This document shows positions 50,449 to 60,100 of a stretch of DNA of 64,000 nucleotides, piece after piece. A program made the translations under genes and the position numbers. The notes below the pieces were generated by a model. It was not told the DNA's origin. It saw only the letters and a list, made by a program, of their open reading frames with translations, and searched no databases. How positions within the stretch are numbered: position 1 is the first letter of the stretch; the number at the start of each line of letters is the position of its first letter. This stretch comes from Aquimarina pacifica (GTDB lineage Bacteria > Bacteroidota > Bacteroidia > Flavobacteriales > Flavobacteriaceae): positions 1 through 64,000 of the forward strand of contig NZ_JACC01000001.1 in the NCBI RefSeq assembly GCF_000520955.1, in the 5' to 3' direction.

Positions 50449-50982
50449 ATGAATAAACTAGCATTACCTATAGCACTTATCGCACTTATAGCTGCGATAA
50501 GCTCATTTTTCTTTCTCCAATCATCATCAGATCTAGTGTACGTAGATGTCAACAAACTATTAGATGGTTATAAACGTACAAAGATCGTAAAAGCGGCATT
50601 CGACGAAAAAGCAAAAACGATGAAGTCCAATGTCGATAGCCTTTTATCTGAGTGGCAAAATGAATTAAAAGTATACGAAAAAGAGCGTGCCGGATTAAGT
50701 AAAAAAGAATTGGAATTAAAACAAGAATTATTAGGAAACAAACAACAACAAATCAATAATTATCAGCAGGCCGTACAAAAACAATTACAAGAAGAAGATA
50801 AAAAAGTTACTCAAACAGTAATTAATGACATCAATGATTTTGTAAAAGAATATGGTAAGACAAAAGGATACAAAGTCATTTTTGGAGCCACAGGAAGTGG
50901 AACCATCATGTATGGTGAGGAATCCGCAGATCTTACAGATCAAGTATTAGAAGAACTAAATGCTGAGTTTGAAGGAAAATAA
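50449..50982 (+). CDS. OmpH/Skp-family periplasmic chaperone
   Basis: A 177-residue protein. An N-terminal hydrophobic stretch (LALPIALIALIAAISSFFFL) acts as signal or signal anchor. The rest matches OmpH/Skp: DLVYVDVNKLLDGYKRTK, then a long coiled-coil arm (~55-125, rich in Lys/Glu/Gln), and a closing strand with YKVIFGATGSGTIMYG and DLTDQVLEELN. Skp trimers hold unfolded outer-membrane proteins in the periplasm. Here it stands between a fibre-like protein and giant RHS proteins, not beside bamA, so it may serve this locus. That link is inference. Confidence 0.85.
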   Translation: MNKLALPIALIALIAAISSFFFLQSSSDLVYVDVNKLLDGYKRTKIVKAAFDEKAKTMKSNVDSLLSEWQNELKVYEKERAGLSKKELELKQELLGNKQQQINNYQQAVQKQLQEEDKKVTQTVINDINDFVKEYGKTKGYKVIFGATGSGTIMYGEESADLTDQVLEELNAEFEGK

Positions 50983-50990
50983 GTTGGGGA

Positions 50991-51064
50991 TTGAAGTCTT
51001 AGGTCTGACTCAAGAGTAAAAGATTCTCTTGTTAAAACTATGAATATCTGACCTAGGACTTCAA
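50991..51064. repeat. Inverted repeat between ompH and lipoprotein genes
   Basis: TTGAAGTC, T, TAGGTC (50991-51005) pairs with GACCTA, G, GACTTCAA (51050-51064): 14 pairs with one internal mismatch, loop of 44 nt holding a second small stem (AAGAG/CTCTT). No T tract follows, so it looks more like a palindromic element or an mRNA-stabilising structure than a terminator. Confidence 0.5.
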
Positions 51065-51081
51065 ACAAAAAAACAATCAAA

Positions 51082-51693
51082 ATGCCAAAGGAAAAAATTG
51101 CTATACTAATTATTACAAAACTCTTGTTATTGTTCTCATGCTCTTCCAAAAGTTTTGAAACATCAGAAGAAATGTGGGCATATCTAAAAAATCCCAAAAA
51201 TGAGTATTTCTATAGCAAAAACATCAACGGAGTTGAGTATACACTATTCTATAAACCAACAGATCTATTGGTAGAGCAAGAACTATCAGGAGAGGCGTCG
51301 TCATCAAAAATTGATAGTGTACGAGATAAATATAATCGATACCTCTATTTCAATTTATCCATGTCCAAAAACAACCAAGAACTACTCAGTAATGTTGCGG
51401 GCAATAAACAACAGTTTGGAGCGATGGTTAACGAATTGGCATTTGGTATGGAACAAAAAGCACATCTCTACACCCAAAAAAAGGATACGATTACCATGGC
51501 AGACTATATCTATCCCAGAATGTACGGCATGAGCGGAGCTACCACTATGTTATTAGTATATCCAAGAGATGAAAAAATAAATGATCAAGAATATTTAACA
51601 CTTAGTATTGAGGATTTAGGCTTTTATACAGGCGAGGTCAAATTTAAGATACCTACAAAAGTGATGAATAATGAACCTAAGTTGAAATTTTAA
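51082..51693 (+). CDS. Lipoprotein of unknown function
   Basis: A 203-residue predicted lipoprotein: MPKEKIAILIITKLLLLFSC has a hydrophobic core and lipobox LFSC with Cys20. The mature part begins Ser/Glu-rich, then contains EEMWAYLKNPKNEYFYSKNINGVEYTLFYKPTDLL, a beta-rich stretch, and a C-terminal EYLTLSIEDLGFYTGEVKFKI. No family recognised. It lies between the OmpH-like gene and the first RHS gene, all on one strand with gaps near 100 nt; a partner of the RHS proteins at the cell envelope is possible. Confidence 0.7.
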   Translation: MPKEKIAILIITKLLLLFSCSSKSFETSEEMWAYLKNPKNEYFYSKNINGVEYTLFYKPTDLLVEQELSGEASSSKIDSVRDKYNRYLYFNLSMSKNNQELLSNVAGNKQQFGAMVNELAFGMEQKAHLYTQKKDTITMADYIYPRMYGMSGATTMLLVYPRDEKINDQEYLTLSIEDLGFYTGEVKFKIPTKVMNNEPKLKF

Positions 51694-51802
51694 TCAGAAA
51701 ATCAGATTGAAAACACTAGGATTTGGCTTAGAAACAAGAACAGAATTAACCTATTCAAGCTTAATGCGAAAACAAAAATAGTTTATAAAAAATAATAAAT
51801 CT

Positions 51803-54800
51803 ATGCATCTAAAATCAATACTCACGAAATCACTTCTTATCCATACAAAGAAGTTACTTGACATATTATCAAGGTATAAAAAGTCAGGGGCTACCTTTTC
51901 GAGTCGAGGAGCTCATCCTCTTTCTCACAGAGCAATTGCATTATTTTTTGTGCTTACCTTTTTACAAACACTCATCCCGTACAATCAAATCTGGGCAAAT
52001 AATAATGGCCCAAATGCGCCAGAAGCGGCTGCTTTTGAGCCTGTGGATGCTACTGATATGGTAAATCTATTAACCGGTGATTTTTCATATGTATTACCTC
52101 TACTTAATGTCCCCTCTCCCGAAGGAGGATATCCATTGTCTTTGTCATATCATGGAGGTATTGCACATAATCAAGAAGCATCATGGGTGGGCTTAGGCTG
52201 GAACCTAAATCCAGGGTCTATTAATCGAAATATAAATGGTTTCCCTGATGATTGGGGAAAAACGGGGTATGAAGAATTCTTTTATGATGCTGGGTGGACA
52301 GAAGATGAATATAATTTTAGTGTTGGTGTAGATGTATATGGTTTTAATATAGGATTAGGAGCCTCTTGGGGATCTCACCGTTCTACAGGCGGTTTTGTTT
52401 CGTTAGGTTATGGATATGAAGGAATAGGAGTAAATACATCTATCGGAACTGATGGAGCTTCTATAGGTGTAGGATACAAAGGATTCAACATTAGTATGGG
52501 GACAAATGGAGTTGGTATTGGATACGGCAGTAAATTTAGTAAAGGGAGTGAGATGGGCTACGGACTTAGTCTCAATTATAATTATAACTCAGGGTTATCA
52601 GGAGGAATATCAATAACCGGATCAAACACAACATATGGAAAAGAAGGAAGAACAAAATCTGCATCAGTTGGTATTAGTTTTAGTGCAAACGGACCATCAT
52701 TAAGTGGATCTATTAATGGCAAAGGCAGCGGTATTTCTACAGCAAATTATGGAATATCTAGTAATGACTACAATATAAATGTTGATGCTTTTCAAACGTC
52801 AATTCCTATCTATATATTTTATATTGGTTTTGGACATAAAAGAGTTGAATATTCGCTATTTAAGCAAAATAATCTCACCGTATCGGGTTCAGCGTACCCA
52901 TATCATGCTTTAGAAACAGAATCAACAACTAGTTTTCAAATTAAAGAAAATCACTTTATGGATGTTGATGAATTTCTTCCATATTCTCATCAAAATATGA
53001 GCTTAGATTATCTGGTTGATCAAAACTATACTGAGGGTAAAAATAATATGACGTTACCCGCATATGATAAATATACAGTAACATCACAAGGCTTATCTGG
53101 GAGTATTGCGCCTCAAACATATGAAGAGCTTAACTTAACTAATCGAGGAAATACTAAGGGTGCAGCAGATGAACAACTGACTGGTTATATAGGAGAAAGC
53201 TTTAGTAGTGCTGATGGGGCCTATGACCTGGGATATCTCACTAACTTTTATTTTCAAAATGAAATAAGTTCTTTTTTACGTAATGACAAAGCATCGATTT
53301 ATCATAATCCAATTCTTGCTCCCCAAGCAGGTGGATGGGAACTTCTTAATGGTTTTGGGACAAATGACTCAGGAAATTTTAATCAAAATATGACGGGTCT
53401 GGGTGGTAAAAAACGTACAGGTAATTACATAGAAACATTCACAAACAAACAAATAAGAAATAACCAAAACACAACAGGTTTTATAGAAGCAAAACATATT
53501 GATAGAATTCAAGAAACAGATACGTTCTTAGATGAAGGAATAGGAGCATTTAGAATTACGGCTCTCGACGGAAAAACATATCATTATTCATTGCCTGTGT
53601 ATAATTACGAGCTATTTTATAAAAATTTCAAAAATAAGGATAATGAAGACCAAAATTTCTTTGAAATCCAAAAAACAGAACCTTACGCTACTCATTGGTT
53701 ATTAACCGCTATCACAGGCCCTGACTATATCGACACCAATTCTAATGGACAAGTTGATAAAGCTGACTATGGATATTGGGTTGAATTTGATTATGGAAAA
53801 TGGACTGACGGTTATGTCTGGAAAGGTCCTGTGGACGGATATGATGAACACATCAATGCTAAAGATCCAAATGACAAAACATACTCATATTATTGGGGAA
53901 GAAAGCAGATTTATTATTTAGATGCTGTTAAAACCAGAACGCATACGGCACTTTTTGTAAAAGACTTGCGTGATGATAACAAATCACAAGAATTCGAAAT
54001 TTATAACAAAAAGTATACCGGTGGTACGTTCAATGTCGGTGAATATAGTGAGATAATAAAATCCAATGAAGATATGTTTAGAAGGCCCATTATGGGATAC
54101 CCAAATGATATTGTTTATAAAGATGATGGATCTACTTATACCCTTCCAGATATTGATGGATGGCCTTATTACGCAAATCATATTGAGGTACTTAGAGGTA
54201 ACAAAACATCAGCAAGATATATAGATGCACCAGAGAATAAAGTTCTTAAGTTAAAAAAAATCATATTAGTAAAAAATCAAGAATCCGATATCAGTAAGGA
54301 TCAAAATAATATGATAATTACAAAAACTGGACACATTATTCAAAATACCGGTTATACTAATATTAACTCCTGTCATTATGATCTTATAAAAAAAGAAACG
54401 CAAGAGTGTGTCGAAAATAATTTATTTCCTTTTCCCAGTGGTGTATATTTAAAAAAACCTACAAATATTAAAAGTTTTAATGTACATCAGGACTATAACA
54501 TACTGGATGAGAATGATATTATAGGGTTAAATCTAGAAGAAAACGCTAGTCAAATTATTAATTTTAATTATGACTATTCTTTAGCTACACAATCTCCAAA
54601 TTCTGATGCTCCCAAAGTACCCGGATTTAATTCTGACTGGGATACTTCTAAAGGTAGATTAACTTTAAAATCAGTTAATTTCAAAGGAAAACAAGGAGTT
54701 GCTGTTATTCCTCCATATAGATTTGATTATGCCTATTCGTCTACAAAATATGACAAAGCCAATCAAGATGAATGGGGGTACCATAAAGTTGTACCACAAA

Positions 54801-57133
54801 CCTGGAGTCTGAATAAAATAACCACCCCAACAGGTGGAAAAATAATTATTAATCATGAACCTGATTCGTATTATTCTGAAGCTGCTTACGATGCTACTGA
54901 GAGTATTGACAATATAGTAATCAATAAAAATGAAGATAGCAATATAATAGAAATTGATTTTTTAGATACTAGTATTGACCTTACTCAGTATTTCAATTTA
55001 AATGTAAATACAAACTTATTTTTACACCTTCGTATAAGTGCAATTGGTGGTGGAGATTTTGAGCCAAAAATCATAGTAAAAGCTGTTAATATTGATAACA
55101 CTAATAAGAAAATACTATTTGAAGTTACAGAATATGAAGATGAGGGATGGAATATTCATATAAATAATCATGCTATCGCTAATTTAGGAAGTAGCGGTGA
55201 ATACTGTCATTCTTCCTATTGTTTTTCAAAACCTTCTATTAAAAGTACTAAGGCACCAAATGTAGTATATACTAATACCGATCCTAACGGTCGTAAAGGT
55301 GGCGGTATTCGTGTAGCCAGTATAGAAGTTAGCGGAAATGATACTTCTGTAAAAACAGTATATGACTACACCAATTTAAATGACACTAATATATCAGGAA
55401 TAACATCCTATGCTCCCTCAGAAGAACAAAAAGGGATTCCATATGTAAGTGAATTACCTGCTCCATTGGTTACCTATGGTAACGTAACTATGAAAAACTA
55501 TGATCATAATGACAAATTATTAGGGAGTACAACCTATGAGTTTGATGTCCTTGAACCTTATGAAGAAGATCCTAATTATTTATTCTGTCTCGGAGATTTC
55601 TTTAAGGTAGAAGAACAACAGAATGAAACATTTATCAATGATGAAGTTCAAGTAAATAAATACACCATTTACAACAAGCTATCGGATATTGGTCGTGTAA
55701 AATCCGTCGCTTCTTTTAATGCTAAGGGTCAATTACTCAATAAAACAATCTCAAACTACAAACAAAACCTCGATGGTGATGGACAAATTGGGGTGTCGCA
55801 ACAATCTCATAAAACGCTTAAAAAGATTCAGAAAAATGATGTTGCAAGTTATACGATAAGTTCTTCTAGTAAAGTAGACTATCCTAGCTTGATAGAAAGC
55901 TCTACAACCATTCAGGGAAGCTTCTCGAATACTACTTACTACGAAAACCATGATATGCTAACGGGACAAGTTTTAGAAACAAGATCTATTAACAGTGAGG
56001 GCATAGAGTTTAAAACAAAAACCATTCCTGCCTATCAAATCACATCGTATGGTAGCTCGGTATATGACTATGGGATGGGTGCAAAAGTAGATAATGCCAC
56101 AGCCAAAAACATGTTGGCACAAACTGCTCTCACACTAACACAACTAAAAGATGATAATGATAACTGGAAAACTATAAATTCAGCAATTACAACCTGGAAC
56201 AATGATTGGGACTATCGAACCTATGATGGATCCCAGGAAACTCCTGCAATAGGTGATGCAAAAATCTGGCGTAAACATCAAACTTTTATATGGAAAGGAA
56301 CACTTGATAGTGACGGAGCATATGACGGATACACAGATGATGATGATGATTTTACCTGGTTGAACCCTAACGATCAAACAAATACTGACTGGATCAGCAC
56401 CAGTACCACTACCCTGTATGACCACTACTCTATGCCCTTAGAATCAGAAGATATTAATGGCAATAAAGCAAGTACCAAAATGGGAGATGATAATTCTAAG
56501 GTTTATGCTGTGGGTAATGCTGCGTATGATCAAATGTTCTATTCGGGTGCTGAAGATCTGGATATACAAACCAATTATTTTAGTGGGCAAGTCTATACAG
56601 GAACAAATGCGGTACTCTCTGACACCTTCCACACAGGATCTAAAGCTGTTCAGGTAAGTGCAAATACTAAAGCATTTGCTGTCAAACCTGAAGCTGGAAA
56701 TTACAAGATATCCGTTTGGGCATATAAGGGTACTGGATATAATTATACAAATACCCAAGTAAAGATAGAAAATCAAAGTGCTCTTATTAGCTATAATCCT
56801 TTTGAAGTAGTTTCTGCTGGGGATTGGGTACTACTCAATTTCTATCTTGATGATGTTACAACAGCAGAAGAAGTACACATATTTAATACCACTGGCAATG
56901 CAATCTATGATGATTTTAGAATGTTACCACCAGAATCTTCTATGACTTCATATGTATATAATCAATGGAATGAGCTCACCTATATCATAGGACCAAATAA
57001 TCTGGCTATCAAATACGAATATAATGATGCAGGAAAATTAAAAACGACCTATACAGAAGTAATAGACAACACCAATGATTCTGGAGGGTTTAAAAAAACA
57101 ACTGAGAATTTTTATAACTATCAATATAACTAG
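51803..57133 (+). CDS. Giant secreted RHS/SpvB-like shell protein, N-terminal partner
   Basis: A 1776-residue protein. A long basic N-region is followed by a hydrophobic signal (~48-66, AIALFFVLTFLQTLIPY). Residues ~81-140 carry the Bacteroidota RHS-leader motif: VNLLTGDFSYVLPLLNVPSP, then LSYHGGIAHNQEASWVGLGWNLNPG. Residues ~170-330 are Gly/Ser/Asn-rich with alternating polar/apolar residues typical of beta strands. The large rest has SpvB/TcB-like blocks (YWVEFDYGKWTDGYVW, WSLNKITTPTGGKI, GGGIRVASIEV), and the last ~50 residues are YD-type (YVYNQWNELTYI, KYEYNDAGKL). No type IX C-terminal signal. It ends 2 nt before the second RHS gene, so the two probably build one shell. Confidence 0.82.
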   Translation: MHLKSILTKSLLIHTKKLLDILSRYKKSGATFSSRGAHPLSHRAIALFFVLTFLQTLIPYNQIWANNNGPNAPEAAAFEPVDATDMVNLLTGDFSYVLPLLNVPSPEGGYPLSLSYHGGIAHNQEASWVGLGWNLNPGSINRNINGFPDDWGKTGYEEFFYDAGWTEDEYNFSVGVDVYGFNIGLGASWGSHRSTGGFVSLGYGYEGIGVNTSIGTDGASIGVGYKGFNISMGTNGVGIGYGSKFSKGSEMGYGLSLNYNYNSGLSGGISITGSNTTYGKEGRTKSASVGISFSANGPSLSGSINGKGSGISTANYGISSNDYNINVDAFQTSIPIYIFYIGFGHKRVEYSLFKQNNLTVSGSAYPYHALETESTTSFQIKENHFMDVDEFLPYSHQNMSLDYLVDQNYTEGKNNMTLPAYDKYTVTSQGLSGSIAPQTYEELNLTNRGNTKGAADEQLTGYIGESFSSADGAYDLGYLTNFYFQNEISSFLRNDKASIYHNPILAPQAGGWELLNGFGTNDSGNFNQNMTGLGGKKRTGNYIETFTNKQIRNNQNTTGFIEAKHIDRIQETDTFLDEGIGAFRITALDGKTYHYSLPVYNYELFYKNFKNKDNEDQNFFEIQKTEPYATHWLLTAITGPDYIDTNSNGQVDKADYGYWVEFDYGKWTDGYVWKGPVDGYDEHINAKDPNDKTYSYYWGRKQIYYLDAVKTRTHTALFVKDLRDDNKSQEFEIYNKKYTGGTFNVGEYSEIIKSNEDMFRRPIMGYPNDIVYKDDGSTYTLPDIDGWPYYANHIEVLRGNKTSARYIDAPENKVLKLKKIILVKNQESDISKDQNNMIITKTGHIIQNTGYTNINSCHYDLIKKETQECVENNLFPFPSGVYLKKPTNIKSFNVHQDYNILDENDIIGLNLEENASQIINFNYDYSLATQSPNSDAPKVPGFNSDWDTSKGRLTLKSVNFKGKQGVAVIPPYRFDYAYSSTKYDKANQDEWGYHKVVPQTWSLNKITTPTGGKIIINHEPDSYYSEAAYDATESIDNIVINKNEDSNIIEIDFLDTSIDLTQYFNLNVNTNLFLHLRISAIGGGDFEPKIIVKAVNIDNTNKKILFEVTEYEDEGWNIHINNHAIANLGSSGEYCHSSYCFSKPSIKSTKAPNVVYTNTDPNGRKGGGIRVASIEVSGNDTSVKTVYDYTNLNDTNISGITSYAPSEEQKGIPYVSELPAPLVTYGNVTMKNYDHNDKLLGSTTYEFDVLEPYEEDPNYLFCLGDFFKVEEQQNETFINDEVQVNKYTIYNKLSDIGRVKSVASFNAKGQLLNKTISNYKQNLDGDGQIGVSQQSHKTLKKIQKNDVASYTISSSSKVDYPSLIESSTTIQGSFSNTTYYENHDMLTGQVLETRSINSEGIEFKTKTIPAYQITSYGSSVYDYGMGAKVDNATAKNMLAQTALTLTQLKDDNDNWKTINSAITTWNNDWDYRTYDGSQETPAIGDAKIWRKHQTFIWKGTLDSDGAYDGYTDDDDDFTWLNPNDQTNTDWISTSTTTLYDHYSMPLESEDINGNKASTKMGDDNSKVYAVGNAAYDQMFYSGAEDLDIQTNYFSGQVYTGTNAVLSDTFHTGSKAVQVSANTKAFAVKPEAGNYKISVWAYKGTGYNYTNTQVKIENQSALISYNPFEVVSAGDWVLLNFYLDDVTTAEEVHIFNTTGNAIYDDFRMLPPESSMTSYVYNQWNELTYIIGPNNLAIKYEYNDAGKLKTTYTEVIDNTNDSGGFKKTTENFYNYQYN

Positions 57134-57135
57134 AG

Positions 57136-60100
57136 ATGAGAAAGTATTTTAAAATAATATTTGTTTTAGGAACTATTTTATTCATAAGTAATTTCTTGAC
57201 AGCACAAACATGTATAGAATTAGATACCAATCAAGCATTTAGCTTTGGTAATAATGGTGGGGAAATTGAAATTAAAATGGATAGTTATACCAGTAATGGC
57301 CCTAGTTCTGACTGTTACTTGGCAAACACTGATGATGCGTATGTTGAGATCGATTATGTAGGGACACAAGAAGGGTGGATAACGAGTGCATCCATTAGTT
57401 ATTATGAAAACGACGAACTTGGGGATACCGAATATTACTTAAAGGTTATTTGTGCACCGGTCACTACTCCAAGTAGCAGAAGTGCTCGATTGTTTATATA
57501 TGATGGCAATGGTAATAGAGTGACCTATAGCGATAATGGAATCCCTGTATATCAAAATAAAGGGGATTTAGAATATTGGTATCCTGATGAAGACGGAGAT
57601 GGTTTGGGGTACTCAAGTACCTTGCCTATTATGGCGACTAGTCCACCATATACGGGATGGGTAACAGATGGTAATTGGAGTGAAAACGGTAATATACAAG
57701 ATGATCAAGGAGATTTTTGTCCATACACCTATGGTACATTAGATGGGTGTCCTGTAGAAATCCCACAATACTCCTATAATCAAAACCTTGTAGGAACAAA
57801 AAGTTATGATCGACTAGGGAATATAAAATCACATGGTGTAAACTATTTTGATGCCCTCGCCAAACCTAATAAAACTATAAGTTGGGATTTCAAAACCAAT
57901 ACAATTTGGATGTCAGAAACTTTTTATGATTATCAGGGAAGAGCAGCCTTACAAACTCTTTCTGCTCCTACAAATTTAGGGGAGATAGAAGGAGATTATA
58001 AACTCTCACGAATATCAATAACGGATTATGAAAAAGATGATATAGAAGATCCTTCAGTAGTAGAAAATGACAGAGAAGGAACATTGGGCTGGTATTATAG
58101 TGAAAATAATACCAGAAATGACTATCAAGATGTTACTCCTCGCCCCTACTCCAGAACCATATATAGTGAACTCAACCCAGGCACGGTAAACAAAACTATT
58201 GGAGGTAATAAAATAGATGGAGCATGGAAAAATGGATATACCTTCTCCATGCCTGCTGGACAAGAATTGGCTCGTTCTGTAGCTTTTGGAGATCCTGCAT
58301 ATAATCCCGAAAACTATAAAATTATTAAAACCGTTTCTAGAGATGTTCATGGAGTCGAATCTGTTGTTTTTACCGATACCGATGGTAAAGTAATAGCCTC
58401 AGCCCGCAGTGGCAATGAAACGGGTAATGTTGTAAATGGGCGAACATCATACGTAAAAATTGGCGAGCAAGCCTATGTAGACATTCATATTCCTGTAGGA
58501 AGATCTGGGATTAGTGTTAATAATTCAACAAACATGGGATATAAAGTATACAACCTTATTACAGAGGAACAAGAAACTATGGCTACCGGAGCTTTACCGA
58601 ATGGTTTCTACAGAATCGCCATGAGTAAACCGGATATATACCCTAAAGACGGTATGACTGTGACCTATCCAGAAAACTACTACGATTATAGCCTAAATGA
58701 ATATGATGAAGCAGGACGAATTATTAGCAGCAAACAACCACTACAACAACTAGAAAGCACCTTTGAATACAATGCTCTGGGGCAACTCACCCAAACCCAT
58801 AGTCCTGATGAAGGAGATGCCTGGTTCTTATATAGAAAAGATGGACAGATTCGGTTTTCTATCAATAGCAAACAATGGGAAAATAAAGAATTTTCATATA
58901 CTAATTACGACCAAAAAGGACGCCCCATAGAAAGTGGAGTATATTCTGATGTCAACCTCGACTATCTTGCTGTCTATAGTAATACTGTAACTAGTGCAAC
59001 GGAAGCTTTTAAAACTTCCTTAAAAAATCTTGTTGACACACAAGATGGTGATGGGTTAACAGATGTAAATTGTAGCGAAGTACATAAAACCCAATATGAC
59101 GTATCTAGCTATACTAATCTTTTACCTGATGATTATGAGTTTCCAACTTTTTTATCTGGTAATATAGCCAAAACAGAAAATGAAAATACAACCACCTGGT
59201 ACAGTTATGATATCTATGGACGTGTAAAGTGGATAGTACAGCGTATTGAAGGGCTTAGCGGTTATAAAACGATTGATTATGAATATCACCCTATAACAAA
59301 TCAGGTCAACAAAGTCTGGTATCAAAAAGGGGATAATTCTGATACATTTATTCATCGATATACCTATGATCCTGTTGATTATAGTCTTGTTAAAGTAGAA
59401 ACCTCTACAGACAATAGTACCTATACCGAACATGCATCCTATGAATATTACGAAACAGGGGCTCTAAAACGATTAAATCTAGCAGAAGGATTACAAGGTA
59501 TTGACTATGTTTATAACCTCAATGGAGCACTAAAGGGAATAAATCATCCGAATCTGGCCGGTAGCGACCCTGGTAATGACAATAAAGATCTCTTTGGAAT
59601 GACCATTAATTATTACAATGGTGACTATAAAAGAACAAATACACCAACTTATGTACCTTCCCTACCAGAAGGTATTGATCAATACAATGGAAATATTAAA
59701 TCTATCATTTGGAGTACAAATGGACATAGTGATAAGGATAGATATTATTATAAATATAACAAAAATAACTGGCTAGAAGGAGCAAGTTTTAATGAAGAAA
59801 TTGAGATAAACTCTAGTTTAGAACCAGAAGAACTCAGAAACCAACCTGTTCTAACTTCAGAAATCGCAGAAGCTACTAAAAAAGTGAAGTTAACTGATGG
59901 TTTTAGTATTACCGCCACAAATACCTTAACATTTAAAGCCAAAATATCTAATGGGGCTGGGGTCAACAGTAATGGTGACTATAACGTATATGACATCACC
60001 TATGATGCCAATGGGAATATCCAGACCTTAAATCGTAATAAAGATGGAGGCAGTGCTGCTAACAAAATGGATCAACTATCCTATCAATACAAAACCGATA

